From: a bacterium
GTDB lineage: Bacteria; Joyebacterota; Joyebacteria; Joyebacterales; Joyebacteraceae
Assembly: GCA_025782395.1 (NCBI GenBank)
Contig: JALGZD010000161.1
Location: forward strand, 1 to 64,000
DNA: 64,000 nucleotides
Direction: 5' to 3'
The translations under genes and the position numbers were made by a program. This document shows, piece by piece, positions 15,579 through 24,264 of the stretch (positions are counted from its first letter, which is position 1; every line of letters starts with the position of its first letter). The notes under the pieces are model-generated. The model was not told where the DNA came from and ran no database searches. It saw only the letters and a list, made by a program, of their open reading frames with translations.

Positions 15579-16598
15579 ATGTTCGCGCATGAAACAAGGA
15601 CGGTTGTAGGTCTCGACATGGGATCTACCTCTGTCAAGCTGGTGGAACTCTCGGGTCATCCGGGGACCTTTCGCCTGGAGAACCTGGCGCTCGCCGTGAT
15701 CGAAGCGCCGAGAGATGAAGCGGCGGTTCTGGCAGCCGTGCGCTCGGCCAGGGATGCGTGTGGGGAAGGCGGACGCAGGGCGGTTGGATCCGTCAGTGGG
15801 CCGCACGTCGCGGTGAGGAGCTTCCACTTCCCAAGGATGGCTGAGAAGGATGTGAAGGGAGCCATATGGTACGAGGGCAGCCAGGTGATTGCCTTCGACA
15901 TCGCTGACTCGTACGTTGACTACACTGCGATGGAGGTCACTCCTGATAGTCGAACCATGAACGTGCTCTTCGTCGCAGCGATGAAGGCGGAGGTTGACTC
16001 GAAGGTGCAGCTCATGAAGAGCTGTGGTTTCGACCCCAGGAGCATCGGCGTTGATGCACTCGTGCTCCTGGAGGCGCTTCTGGCCGCAGAGGAGCAGTCT
16101 GCTGCGACACTCGCGATTATGGACGTAGGTGCAAGGACAACGAGCATAGGGATAGCGCGAAGGGGAATGGTTCCCTTCATGAGGGATGTGGACATCGCGG
16201 GCGACACCTACACGAGAGCCATTGGAGAACTACTCGGCATAGACCAGAAGGAAGCGGAGAAGGTTAAGATGACCGAGGCGATCACGAACCCGGCAGTCTC
16301 GCAGGCCGCCGGCGGAGTTACGCGGCACCTGGTCGGGGAAGTATCGAGGTCGATTGCATACTACAAGAGCAGGGACGATGGGAGCGAAGTGGATCGTATC
16401 TATCTGTGTGGTGGAGGGTCGGGTTTTCCAAATCTCCCGGAGGTTCTTGAAGAAGTCACGGGCATCCGTGTTCTTCCCTGGAGTCCCCTCGAGTTGGTCG
16501 AGATTGATGAGTCTCGTTTCGACAAGGCCACAGTGGATCACTTGGCGCCGTTCGTGTCTCTCGCTGCTGCGCTGGCCATGGTGGAGGGCGTTCACTAG
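15579..16598 (+). CDS. pilM: Type IV pilus assembly protein PilM
   Basis: This is an actin-like (FtsA-fold) cytoplasmic ATP-binding protein, 339 residues. VGLDMGSTSVKLVEL is the phosphate-1 loop, IMDVGARTTSIGIARRGMVPFMRDVDIAGD the phosphate-2 region and IYLCGGGSGFPNL the adenosine loop. PilM binds the cytoplasmic tail of PilN and links the inner-membrane ring to the ATPases. The ATG follows CAGGGGGAG. pilN starts two bases after its stop, so the two are probably translated together. Confidence 0.9.
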   Translation: MFAHETRTVVGLDMGSTSVKLVELSGHPGTFRLENLALAVIEAPRDEAAVLAAVRSARDACGEGGRRAVGSVSGPHVAVRSFHFPRMAEKDVKGAIWYEGSQVIAFDIADSYVDYTAMEVTPDSRTMNVLFVAAMKAEVDSKVQLMKSCGFDPRSIGVDALVLLEALLAAEEQSAATLAIMDVGARTTSIGIARRGMVPFMRDVDIAGDTYTRAIGELLGIDQKEAEKVKMTEAITNPAVSQAAGGVTRHLVGEVSRSIAYYKSRDDGSEVDRIYLCGGGSGFPNLPEVLEEVTGIRVLPWSPLELVEIDESRFDKATVDHLAPFVSLAAALAMVEGVH

Positions 16599-16600
16599 CG

Positions 16601-17203
16601 ATGTATGACATCAACCTCATACGCAAGAACGTTGTACCCGACCGGAGGAAGAACGCCATCTTCTCCATCGTGTCCTTCTCCGTGCTGGTTTGCACCCTGA
16701 CCGTTCTGGCCGTTGCCTTCTTCTCGACGGCGAATTTCAGGATGATCGATGTCTACGCGCGTGAGATCGACAAACTGGAGGGGGACTTGACTGCGCTCTA
16801 CCCTGGGACGCCGACCCTGGACGAACTCGCCACGATCATGCGCAGAATCAAGCCTGATCTCAAGGAGATCAGCACTGTTATCAACTCGCGCACGGATCTT
16901 ACGTACATCTGGGAAGCCGTGGCCCGGACAGTTCAGGACGATGTTTGGTTGACCCACGTGAGTCTCAAGGTGCCGCGAGACGATGGACGGAAGGTCGGTT
17001 TCAGGGGCATAGTCATCGAGGGACACGCTCTTTCGTCGGGGGAAACGAGCAGCGAAGAGGCCATTCAGGACTTCGCGACCAGACTCGAGGAAGATCCGGA
17101 ACTCAAGAGTTACATATCAGAGGTCAAGTTTGCCGAAACCGGCAAGATGAAGATAGATAATCGTTCGGTGATCGGGTTCGAAATCACGTGTCTGTTCAAA
17201 TAG
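16601..17203 (+). CDS. pilN: Type IV pilus assembly protein PilN
   Basis: This is a 200-residue bitopic inner-membrane protein. The short cytoplasmic N-terminus MYDINLIRKN is the conserved PilM-binding motif (INLxP/R type). A membrane helix follows at about 25-47 (IFSIVSFSVLVCTLTVLAVAFF), then a periplasmic coiled coil and a ferredoxin-like domain. It pairs with PilO. Position and topology identify it more strongly than sequence conservation. Confidence 0.88.
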   Translation: MYDINLIRKNVVPDRRKNAIFSIVSFSVLVCTLTVLAVAFFSTANFRMIDVYAREIDKLEGDLTALYPGTPTLDELATIMRRIKPDLKEISTVINSRTDLTYIWEAVARTVQDDVWLTHVSLKVPRDDGRKVGFRGIVIEGHALSSGETSSEEAIQDFATRLEEDPELKSYISEVKFAETGKMKIDNRSVIGFEITCLFK

Positions 17204-17274
17204 CTACGAGGGAATCGCACGATCCGATGATCAACGAGCCAAGGGGGGCTTGTCGTCACGGTCGGTGGGGGTAG

Positions 17275-17952
17275 ATGTTGAAGCTGCCGTTCAGTCGCAA
17301 GAAGGCCCCAGAGAGGCCCGAGCAGGAAGCTCGAGAGAGCTCCAGAGCTCCAGAGCTCCCGCAGGAGAAGAGCGCTTCGGAAGACCGTGCAACTGGCGGT
17401 CCTTCTTCCGGAGGGATGATTGCCCTTCTCAAACGCAGTCACTCGGCCATTCGCGGCCCGTGGTCGATCTGGCGGATCGCCGCACTGGTGATTCTCGTCT
17501 ATATCGCTGCGGCGAATATCTCGTACTTCCTTGTTCTGAAGCCGGTCTGGGTGAGGCTGGAGACTCTGAAGGAGAAGAAGGACATCATTCAGGATTTCTT
17601 CATCGTGCGCGAGTCGAGCACCGCGGTCGCGGGGTTCAAGGACGCGCTCATGCACGGTGATCAGCGGATGACCGTGATCGCTGTGCTGGAGGAGATGAGC
17701 GAAGAGGCGGGACTCAGGTTCAGGGAAGAGCCCAGACTGCTCGCCGGGGCGGGGTTGTCGAAGCGTGTGACGGAGTACCCGATCGAGATTTCGCTCAAAG
17801 GTTCCTACCACGAGCTGGGGCAATTCATCAGCGCAATCGAGAGTTGCGAGAGGTATCTGACTGTAAGGTTGATTGAGATGGATGGTCCGGAGAGCGGAAC
17901 GGGGGACGCTGAAGCCCGCATTGTCGTTGGTGCGGTCTCCTGGGAGGGTTGA
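17275..17952 (+). CDS. pilO: Type IV pilus assembly protein PilO
   Basis: The 225-residue protein has a cytoplasmic N-terminus rich in Pro, Glu and Lys, unusually long at about 60 residues for PilO. A membrane helix (IWRIAALVILVYIAAANISYFLVL) follows, then a short coiled coil and a periplasmic domain with YPIEISLKGSYHELGQFISAIE, the typical PilO signature. The ATG at 17275 follows GGTGGGGGT. The N-terminal tail is partly encoded by a small GAGCTCCA repeat near 17336. It forms the inner-membrane alignment complex with PilN and PilP. Confidence 0.88.
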   Translation: MLKLPFSRKKAPERPEQEARESSRAPELPQEKSASEDRATGGPSSGGMIALLKRSHSAIRGPWSIWRIAALVILVYIAAANISYFLVLKPVWVRLETLKEKKDIIQDFFIVRESSTAVAGFKDALMHGDQRMTVIAVLEEMSEEAGLRFREEPRLLAGAGLSKRVTEYPIEISLKGSYHELGQFISAIESCERYLTVRLIEMDGPESGTGDAEARIVVGAVSWEG

Positions 17953-17957
17953 GCGCG

Positions 17958-18461
17958 GTGAAGATGAGTGAACTGACGGCTAACAAGAAGAAGCAGCTTA
18001 TGGTGGGCCTCTTGGGTCTCATTCTTGTGGTTGCCGTCGTGGTCAGAATACTCCCCGGCGGAATGATGGATTCAGTCGCCGCTGCGCCGAGCTCCGGCAA
18101 CCGCAGTCTTCTCGACAAGGACCCCGGCCTCCTGCTGTCGGTCGCTTCTATCGCGAAGGCGAGAGCGGAGAGGGTCTACGGCGGAGCGGATCTTCGCGAC
18201 CCCATGGAGGCACTGGTAAGAGCTTCAGCGAGATCGAGCAGCCCCTCTCCGCAGGCGTCACAGGCCCCCGCCGCACCTGTTCAGCTTCCGTTGATGACCC
18301 TCTACGGCGTCATCTGGGACCCCGACAGCCCGATAGCGATAATAGATGGATTGGACCTGCGCGTTGGAGACAAGATAAAGGGAGCGCGCATTGTTGGAAT
18401 AGAATTCGACAGTGTGTCATTGTCCTACAGGTCAAAGTCCTTTGAACTTACTGTCGACTAG
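17958..18461 (+). CDS. PilP/GspC-like pilus assembly protein
   Basis: The protein has about 167 residues. A membrane anchor near residues 15-33 (LMVGLLGLILVVAVVVRIL) is followed by a Ser/Pro/Ala linker and a C-terminal HR-like domain, LMTLYGVIWDPDSPIAIIDG to the end, which resembles the PilP/GspC domain that docks on the secretin. PilP is normally a lipoprotein; no lipobox is seen, so the anchor is more GspC-like. The start may be GTG 17958 or ATG 17964. GGGAGGG at 17942-17948 favours the former. A TTG at 17949 overlaps the pilO stop but is too close to that site. Confidence 0.75.
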   Translation: MKMSELTANKKKQLMVGLLGLILVVAVVVRILPGGMMDSVAAAPSSGNRSLLDKDPGLLLSVASIAKARAERVYGGADLRDPMEALVRASARSSSPSPQASQAPAAPVQLPLMTLYGVIWDPDSPIAIIDGLDLRVGDKIKGARIVGIEFDSVSLSYRSKSFELTVD

Positions 18462-18489
18462 TGTCCGAGGACTGGCAGGAGCGACCTGA

Positions 18490-19875
18490 ATGTACCGTCG
18501 ACTGAGGAGGTTGAGCAATATGTTCAGCAGATTGAATCCACCCCGCTGCCGGAGTGCGGTACTGCTCCTGGTGGCCGTTGTGGTGCTTCTTGCAACGACG
18601 AGCCTTGCGTGGTCTCAGACATCCGCAAGGGAGGACATTGTCAGAAGCCAGCGGATCTCACTCAACCTGCAGAACGTCACGTTGGGAAGCGTACTCAAGG
18701 TGATGACCCAGAAATCGGGCATCAACTTCCTGATCGGTTCGGAACTCGTGGGACGGAACATCAATGTCTACCTCGAGGACGTTCTGGTGGAAGACGCGCT
18801 TGCTGCGATCCTGCGGGCGAACGGTCTGTGGTACACACGACAGAAGGGAACCAATATCTACGTCATCATGTCATCGCCGGAAGGTCCACCCGTGGCGACG
18901 ATGACGGAGGTCTTCAGAACCAACTACGCGAATGCCGTCGAGCTGGGCGAGACCATGGATAAGGTTCTGACGAACCTGGGTAGCGTCGTGGTCGATGCAA
19001 GGACCAGCTCGCTTGTCATCTCAGACATTCCTGAGAACATGGCGACCCTGAGAGCGCTCGTTCAGGAACTGGACACCCCAACGGGTCAGGTCCTCATAGA
19101 GGCCAGGATCGTCGAGTTCGCGGAGGATTCGTCACACGAACTCGGTATTTCCTGGGACGCCAGCAATCCGATGGACGAATCGTCGGGCGATGGCGCTATC
19201 TCGTACAATACGACCTTCAACAGCAGTTCGGGTGTAGAGGGCCTCTTCGAGCTCTCGGTCGGCAAGTTCGCTTCGTTCAGCGATCTCAAGGATATCGCCG
19301 CCAAGATATCCGCCATGCAGAAGGAAGGACAAGCGCGTGTTCTCGCACGCCCCCAGATCCTGACACTGGATAACCGGGAAGCTGTGATCGAGATCATCCG
19401 CAATATGGCCCTGGCCCGGAAGGTCACGTATCGCGAGGGTGGGCAGGAGTCGACCGTCGAGCCGATCTTCGGCCAGGTAGGTGTTACTCTGAAAGTTACG
19501 CCTCACGTGAACAGTGAAAACATCGTCACGCTGGAAGTCGAACCGATGGTCAGCTCGGCACAGCGCTCGGCCTACTTCCCCGATGATGCTGTGGACACGA
19601 AGCACAGAACGGCCAGGACCACCGTCATGATACCTGACGGCCAGACAGTCGTCATGGGCGGTCTTCTCAGAAAAGATGTGATAGACACTGATTTTAAGGT
19701 GCCCATCCTGGGCGACATCCCGCTCCTTGGGATGCTCTTCAGGAAGAGCATCAGGACGGAGACAGACACGGAGATCGTTCTCTTCCTGACCCCGAGAATC
19801 CTGAGTGGAGAGGCCCTCGAGCGCTACAGTGGACGACGCGCGAGTGAAATCGACGCACGGACGGAGGATTGGTAG
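18490..19875 (+). CDS. pilQ: Type IV pilus secretin PilQ
   Basis: This is an outer-membrane secretin, 461 residues and shorter than most PilQ because AMIN domains are missing. A signal segment (AVLLLVAVVVLLATTSLAWSQ) is followed by a STN-like domain (ISLNLQNVTLGSVLKVMTQKSG ...), an N1 domain and the secretin core. The core includes VLIEARIVEF, QARVLARPQILTLDN, a GVTLKVTPHV segment, PDGQTVVMGGLLR and VPILGDIPLLGMLFR ... IVLFLTPRI. Two starts are possible: ATG 18490 and ATG 18520, the latter with GAGGAGG nine bases upstream. The shorter start gives a more typical signal peptide. The stop overlaps the pilD start. Confidence 0.92.
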   Translation: MYRRLRRLSNMFSRLNPPRCRSAVLLLVAVVVLLATTSLAWSQTSAREDIVRSQRISLNLQNVTLGSVLKVMTQKSGINFLIGSELVGRNINVYLEDVLVEDALAAILRANGLWYTRQKGTNIYVIMSSPEGPPVATMTEVFRTNYANAVELGETMDKVLTNLGSVVVDARTSSLVISDIPENMATLRALVQELDTPTGQVLIEARIVEFAEDSSHELGISWDASNPMDESSGDGAISYNTTFNSSSGVEGLFELSVGKFASFSDLKDIAAKISAMQKEGQARVLARPQILTLDNREAVIEIIRNMALARKVTYREGGQESTVEPIFGQVGVTLKVTPHVNSENIVTLEVEPMVSSAQRSAYFPDDAVDTKHRTARTTVMIPDGQTVVMGGLLRKDVIDTDFKVPILGDIPLLGMLFRKSIRTETDTEIVLFLTPRILSGEALERYSGRRASEIDARTEDW

Positions 19876-20639
19876 TGTTGATGGCGGCGAGCCTGTTCGC
19901 AGTGGGGGCCATCTTCGGGAGCTTCCTCAATGTGCTCATATATCGCCTTCCCAGAGGGGAGTCGATCGTAAGGCCGCCGTCTGCGTGCCCCGAGTGCGGG
20001 CACAGGATCATGCCGTGGGACAATGTTCCCATCGTGAGCTACCTGATGCTGCGGGGGAGGTGCCGCCGCTGCAAGGCAGCCATCTCCTCGCGGTATCTTG
20101 TGGTTGAAGTACTGGCCGGGCTGGTGCCGGCGCTTCTGGTGTGGCGCTACGGTTTGGGCCGAGAGGCGCTGGTGCTGTGTCTGCTCAGCTACGTTCTGAT
20201 CGTCGTCTCGTTCATTGACCTGGATCTGAGAATCATACCCGACCGCGTCACGCTCCCGGGAATTGCGGTGGGGCTGATCGCAGCACCGCTTCTCGGCCTG
20301 ACGACATTCGGTGGATCTCTCCTGGGTGCGGTAGTGGGTGGTGGCGCGCTCTATCTGATTGCCATCATCGGCGAAGCTGCTTTCGGCAAGGAAAGCATGG
20401 GTGGGGGAGACATCAAGCTTGCTGCAATGCTCGGTGCCTTCCTGGGGTGGCAGGCGGTACTGCTATTGCTGTTTGCCGCCTTCTTCTTCGGAGCTCTTGT
20501 GGGAGCCATGGTGGTCAGAGCTCATGGGTCGGAGTGGGACCACAGCATGCCGTTCGGCCCCTTCATCGCGATCGGGGCGTTCGTAGCCACGATCTGGGGC
20601 GATGCGATACTGGCGTGGTACGGTATGCTGTTCGGCTGA
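19875..20639 (+). CDS. pilD: Prepilin peptidase PilD
   Basis: This is a polytopic aspartic protease and methyltransferase, 254 residues. The N-terminal FGSFLNVLIYRLPRGESIV is followed by the zinc-site cysteines CPECGHRI (Cys38, Cys41) and CRRCKAAISSRY. The catalytic aspartates lie in FIDLDLRIIPD and in MGGGDIKLAAMLGAFLG. It cleaves the prepilin leaders of the two pilins and three minor pilins encoded nearby. The GTG at 19875 overlaps the pilQ stop by one base, and GGAGG lies seven bases upstream. It is the last gene of the operon before a strong terminator. Confidence 0.93.
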   Translation: MLMAASLFAVGAIFGSFLNVLIYRLPRGESIVRPPSACPECGHRIMPWDNVPIVSYLMLRGRCRRCKAAISSRYLVVEVLAGLVPALLVWRYGLGREALVLCLLSYVLIVVSFIDLDLRIIPDRVTLPGIAVGLIAAPLLGLTTFGGSLLGAVVGGGALYLIAIIGEAAFGKESMGGGDIKLAAMLGAFLGWQAVLLLLFAAFFFGALVGAMVVRAHGSEWDHSMPFGPFIAIGAFVATIWGDAILAWYGMLFG

Positions 20640-20697
20640 CCTGCACGTCAATGATCCGAGCGACGGAACGCTTCGAGTTCCTGTCGGAGACAAAAAG

Positions 20698-20728
20698 AAC
20701 CCCCGGCTCTCTGGTGAAGCCGGGGGTT
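20698..20728. terminator. Bidirectional terminator between convergent pilus operons
   Basis: An 11-bp perfect stem (20698-20708 with 20718-20728) has TTT after it on the plus strand and CTTTTTG after it on the minus strand. It can end both the pilB-pilD operon and the convergent minor-pilin operon. Confidence 0.9.
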
Positions 20729-20839
20729 TCCGATTGCTGGTGGTCTCACATTGGAGCCGGCGTTTTTCGGTTGATGGGCGTCCCACTGTGAACACCGGGG
20801 TCTTGCTCAGCCTGCGTGCCTGTCGTGGGCAGCCTCTAC

Positions 20840-21349
20840 CTAGGAACCTATGAGTATCGTCATCTGCGTGCTGTCTTGTGGAGCCGCAGCAGGCCAAGCC
20901 ATCTTGACATCGACCTCTTTGACGTGAACAGAGTCGCCCGAGCTCGACCACGAGACTGCCCGGACATTCCAGGTCAGGCGACCGAGCACATCATTGCCGG
21001 AGTCGGCGTCACCTCGCGTGTTAAGGACTATGCTCGGGTCGGTCGGATGGGTTCCAACCGCGAGGCTCGTACTCGAAACGTCGGCGTCCGATCCTACCGA
21101 TCCAAACCCGGCCTGCATCAGCTGCTCGGCCTTTCTCTCTACGAGCTTGAGCGCCATCCGCTCTTCCCCTCGGTGGGCCGCCAGCATGCGTCCTGACACG
21201 AGTGAATCGAAGACCGGGACTATGATCAGGCTCAGCACAACCACTGAGAACAGGATCTCAATTAGAGTTGTTCCTGCCTGGTTCCCACGTACAATGCGGC
21301 GCCTGCCGCTCCGTGGAGTCCCACCATCTATTGCTTTCACTGTTGCCAT
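20840..21349 (-). CDS. Minor pilin, PilV/GspI-like
   Basis: The 169-residue protein has a basic leader of about 26 residues followed by the prepilin motif NQAG/TTLIEILFSVVVLSLIIVPVF. The P1' residue is Thr rather than Phe, and Glu is at mature position 5. The remainder is short and Ser/Asp-rich with no cysteines. It is the last gene of a three-gene minus-strand operon of minor pilins, nine bases after the PilW-like gene. Such proteins form the priming tip of the pilus. The assignment to PilV rests on order and N-terminal sequence. Confidence 0.8.
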   Translation of the reverse strand: MATVKAIDGGTPRSGRRRIVRGNQAGTTLIEILFSVVVLSLIIVPVFDSLVSGRMLAAHRGEERMALKLVERKAEQLMQAGFGSVGSDADVSSTSLAVGTHPTDPSIVLNTRGDADSGNDVLGRLTWNVRAVSWSSSGDSVHVKEVDVKMAWPAAAPQDSTQMTILIGS

Positions 21350-21358
21350 CTACCTGCC

Positions 21359-21871
21359 TCAGTTTCTGCAGACCGCCGTCGATGACATAAGCACATGCTG
21401 GTCATCTCCGGTCGTGGTCGTACCTCGGTCGTTTTCGATCAGAATGTCGATGTTGACCGCCTGTCCGTCCGGGCTTGAAAAGCTCACGGACGAGACGTGC
21501 GACGTGACAATTCCACCGCCTATGTCGATGAGCTCATTGTTTCCGTTGGCGACGAACGTTGCCATCAGGCTGTCGCCCGATTCAGTGTCGTAGTAGACGG
21601 AGATCGAGTTGCTTCCTGCCCCGATGGCCACGGATGATCCACTCCTGATCTCGCGGGCCATGACCTCCAGTGCAAGTGAGGCCTCGCGCTGCACGTCCGT
21701 GAGACACGCGGTCCCTTCCCAGGAGTGCATCGTACCGGCGTACGTCGTGAATGCCGCGACTATGGCTACTGTGGACAGAAGAGCCGCTATGAGCACCTCG
21801 ATTATCGTGACGCCGCGGCTGTTCAGGAGCGCAGCCTTCCCGGCGGATCCTATGAGTCGTTTGCTAGCCAC
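21359..21871 (-). CDS. Minor pilin, PilW/GspJ-like
   Basis: The 170-residue prepilin has the processing site NSRG/VTIIEVLIAALLSTVAIVAAF. The globular region contains LALEVMAREIRSGSSV, a segment typical of PilW/GspJ. Two cysteines (TACLTD and STAVCRN) could pair. The start overlaps the end of the PilX-like gene by eight bases, so the two are coupled. It probably joins the PilX- and PilV-like proteins in the pilus tip complex. Confidence 0.82.
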   Translation of the reverse strand: MASKRLIGSAGKAALLNSRGVTIIEVLIAALLSTVAIVAAFTTYAGTMHSWEGTACLTDVQREASLALEVMAREIRSGSSVAIGAGSNSISVYYDTESGDSLMATFVANGNNELIDIGGGIVTSHVSSVSFSSPDGQAVNIDILIENDRGTTTTGDDQHVLMSSTAVCRN

Positions 21872-23261
21872 AGGCCAGCTCCCTCCACGCGCGCTTGTAG
21901 TACTGCCCGGTCATGAAGTACCCGGGCGGCTGGACATTCTCGAACCTGTTATCGTAATTGTAACTCTTTGCGTAGCCACTGGAGATGATGATCTCGTCAC
22001 CGCTGACATAGCCGGTACCGACGCAGCCCCGGTACCTCTGGATGATTCCCCCATGAATTGTCAGCGTCCCGCGAGGGCTTCCGGAGTCATAGTTCTCAAC
22101 CTCGAACGACGTGCCGAGCGCCATGACGTGCGCGTGAATTATGCAGTCGTCCGCGTTTGCCGAGTTCGAGTCGACTATGACATTCGACTCGGAAACCAGA
22201 CCGAGGATGTCATCGCAACCATCGAGCGGGCCATTCCCGTCGCTGGCAAGATAGGTTACGTCATCAACGATGTGCAAGTCGCCACCGGCGGCAATCGTGA
22301 GTGTGCCGTCGAGCACTCCCTCTACATTGACCTCACCGCTGACATACAACACTCCGTTGAACGATGAGAATTCAACATCCACCCAACCGCCGGCGCCCAG
22401 GCTTCTGTAGCTGACATAGCCGTACATGGGACCTTCTCCGGCGTCCCGGCTGAGGATGATCTCAGCATTGCCGGAGAGAACGATGCCGCCATCGTTTGCA
22501 AGAGCGATGAGGTCATCCACGTACTCGGGGAGCTCGATGTCGGAGGTTCCAAGCTCATATCCATCACCGAAGATGGGTTCATCGTACGGTGCGTTACTCG
22601 GAGACGATGATTCCAAGTTGTCATAGTAGCTGCCATTATAGTACATGAACGACGGCGTGTGCGATGGGTCTGTATCGTCCGGGCCCCCGTACGCGCTTGA
22701 GACATGACCGGCGAACTCGGGATCACCGAGTATGTGAATCTGACCGTTCGTATGAAGAGCGCCGTCGAGCCTGTCGGCCGAGCAGAACCAGACCGGTCTC
22801 GTCGTTTCCGGCGGGTGCTCCTCCTCAGTGAAGTAGATGAACTGGGCGTATGAGTGCGTCACGACGTCTCGCTCCAGTACAAGTGAGTCCGGCCCGGAGT
22901 AACCGGTGCAGCGGATGGTGTAGAGTTTCCGTGAAGCCGCTGGATTCCCTACGTCGGGGAAGATCCGGACTCTGTAGGTTCCCATACTCAGTGTCTCGGG
23001 GGAGGCTCCGAAAGGCCCAATCTCCCCTATGCCGGGTGGAGGATCGTGTTGAGCCTCAAGCCAGGTGTGCGCGCGAGCCAGTCCTGACTCGGCGAGATAG
23101 AGGGCGCGCGAATGGTCGAGACGTTTGTCGGCGAGACCTGCGTCACCCGAGGCGAACTCGAAGATGCTGAGTACTACGATCAACATGATCATCGCCAGAA
23201 GCGATACTGCTACGAGAACCGAGCCGGATTCGTCCCTGAGTATTCGTCGAATGACTCTCAT
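21864..23261 (-). CDS. Large PilX-like minor pilin / DUF4900-type protein
   Basis: The protein has 465 residues. The ATG at 23261 follows a near-perfect AAGGAGGTG. A short cytoplasmic start (MRVIRRILRDESGSVLVAVSLLAMIMLIVVLSIFEFA) is a PilX-type N-terminus without a classical Glu5 motif. It is followed by the conserved RALYLAESGLARA helix. The large extracellular part (about 130-465) resembles DUF4900-type regions: FCSADRLDGALHTNGQIHILGDPEF, a stretch like a beta-helix (GVLYVSGEVNVEGVLDGTLTIAAGGDL) and a Tyr-rich end. It is much larger than standard PilX and could be an adhesive tip. It is first in the operon and preceded by a sigma-54-like site. Confidence 0.8.
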   Translation of the reverse strand: MRVIRRILRDESGSVLVAVSLLAMIMLIVVLSIFEFASGDAGLADKRLDHSRALYLAESGLARAHTWLEAQHDPPPGIGEIGPFGASPETLSMGTYRVRIFPDVGNPAASRKLYTIRCTGYSGPDSLVLERDVVTHSYAQFIYFTEEEHPPETTRPVWFCSADRLDGALHTNGQIHILGDPEFAGHVSSAYGGPDDTDPSHTPSFMYYNGSYYDNLESSSPSNAPYDEPIFGDGYELGTSDIELPEYVDDLIALANDGGIVLSGNAEIILSRDAGEGPMYGYVSYRSLGAGGWVDVEFSSFNGVLYVSGEVNVEGVLDGTLTIAAGGDLHIVDDVTYLASDGNGPLDGCDDILGLVSESNVIVDSNSANADDCIIHAHVMALGTSFEVENYDSGSPRGTLTIHGGIIQRYRGCVGTGYVSGDEIIISSGYAKSYNYDNRFENVQPPGYFMTGQYYKRAWRELACG

Positions 23262-23361
23262 GATGGCACCTCCTTGGGACGTCCGTGGTCTTGCTCGACC
23301 GTCCGCCTCCATGCGATGTGCGAGAGCGTCCGCAATGGGGCGGCTCTCAACTGGTTTCTCT

Positions 23362-23377
23362 TGCACAGATTGTGCCA
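23362..23377 (-). promoter_or_regulatory. Sigma-54 type promoter of the minor-pilin operon
   Basis: Read on the minus strand, TGGCACAATCTGTGCA fits TGGCAYRNNNNTTGCW with one mismatch and correct GG/GC spacing. It lies about 100 bases before the PilX-like start. The rest of the 23262-23588 gap shows no gene. Confidence 0.6.
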
Positions 23378-23588
23378 AGCGGCAAGTATTACAGCAGAGG
23401 GTGACTTCCTGAAGCGAAGGGGGAACAGTAAGCTGGTGTACGCGGTGCATACCCAGTATAGTACAAATCTGTAGAGGAAAGTGCTGCAGCGGCGGCACGG
23501 CACGCTGGAGCATTGGCAGGACCGGGTCTCACCCGCGGCCACGGTTGACGCTCGCGGATGGGGTCACCAGGGAAAGCGGGGCCGGCTG

Positions 23589-24158
23589 CTACCAGCCGTT
23601 GTGGGTCACGAGCGTCGTGACGGAGATCGATTCTGCCGGCTCATCCCCGACATTCTCCAACTCGAAACCGCTCGTGAGGGAGAACTGAATGGTGTCACCG
23701 TCTCTGAGGACGGCCGAAAAATCCCCCACGGTAAAGCGAAGCATACCGGAGACGCATAACACGATGATCTCACCGAGAGCGGGGGAGCGGCCTGTAGTCG
23801 CTCCGGGCTTGGTGATACCTTTGAAGATCCGTGTCATGGTCCACGGTACGGACTGCGTCAACCCTTCGGTTTCGATGACCTGCTCATGAGAATCACAGAT
23901 GTAGATCTTTTCCCTCTCGCTCCTGCGCGTGAGGACGGCGAGGGAGCTGGTGGTTTCCTCGACGAAGTGTGCCGGCCGTTCTCCGAGTGCCTTGGAAATG
24001 CGCTCGAGCGCACCAATCGTCGGCGATGTCCTGCCGCGCTCTATCTCGGATATGTGCGTCGCCGACATCCCGGAGCGAACAGCCACCTCCTTGAGCGTCA
24101 TGTCTCGCCTGAAACGGGCCAGCTTGACCCGGCGTCCGACTTCTTCCTTCGTGGGCAT
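23589..24158 (-). CDS. XRE-family regulator with C-terminal cupin (paralogue 1)
   Basis: The 189-residue protein has a Cro/C1-type helix-turn-helix at about 9-65 (LARFRRDMTLKEVAVRSGMS ... HISEIERGRTSPTIGALERI). A single-domain cupin follows from about 110 to 185 (ALGEIIVLCVSGMLRFTVGDFSAVLRDGDTIQFSL). Members sense small molecules through the cupin and regulate amino-acid, polyamine or similar catabolism. The ATG follows AGGAGA. It lies 106 bp downstream of a close paralogue on the same strand and probably arose by tandem duplication. The target genes are unknown; the divergent aminotransferase at 25147 is a candidate. Confidence 0.88.
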   Translation of the reverse strand: MPTKEEVGRRVKLARFRRDMTLKEVAVRSGMSATHISEIERGRTSPTIGALERISKALGERPAHFVEETTSSLAVLTRRSEREKIYICDSHEQVIETEGLTQSVPWTMTRIFKGITKPGATTGRSPALGEIIVLCVSGMLRFTVGDFSAVLRDGDTIQFSLTSGFELENVGDEPAESISVTTLVTHNGW

Positions 24159-24264
24159 ACTGTTTGTCTCCTGTGATAGCTGGATCGCTGGATCCGGATG
24201 TTCCTCAGCGTCCCAGTTCCGTCCTTGTCGGCATTCTCCGCCTCAGAGATGCCGATCAGCAGAT

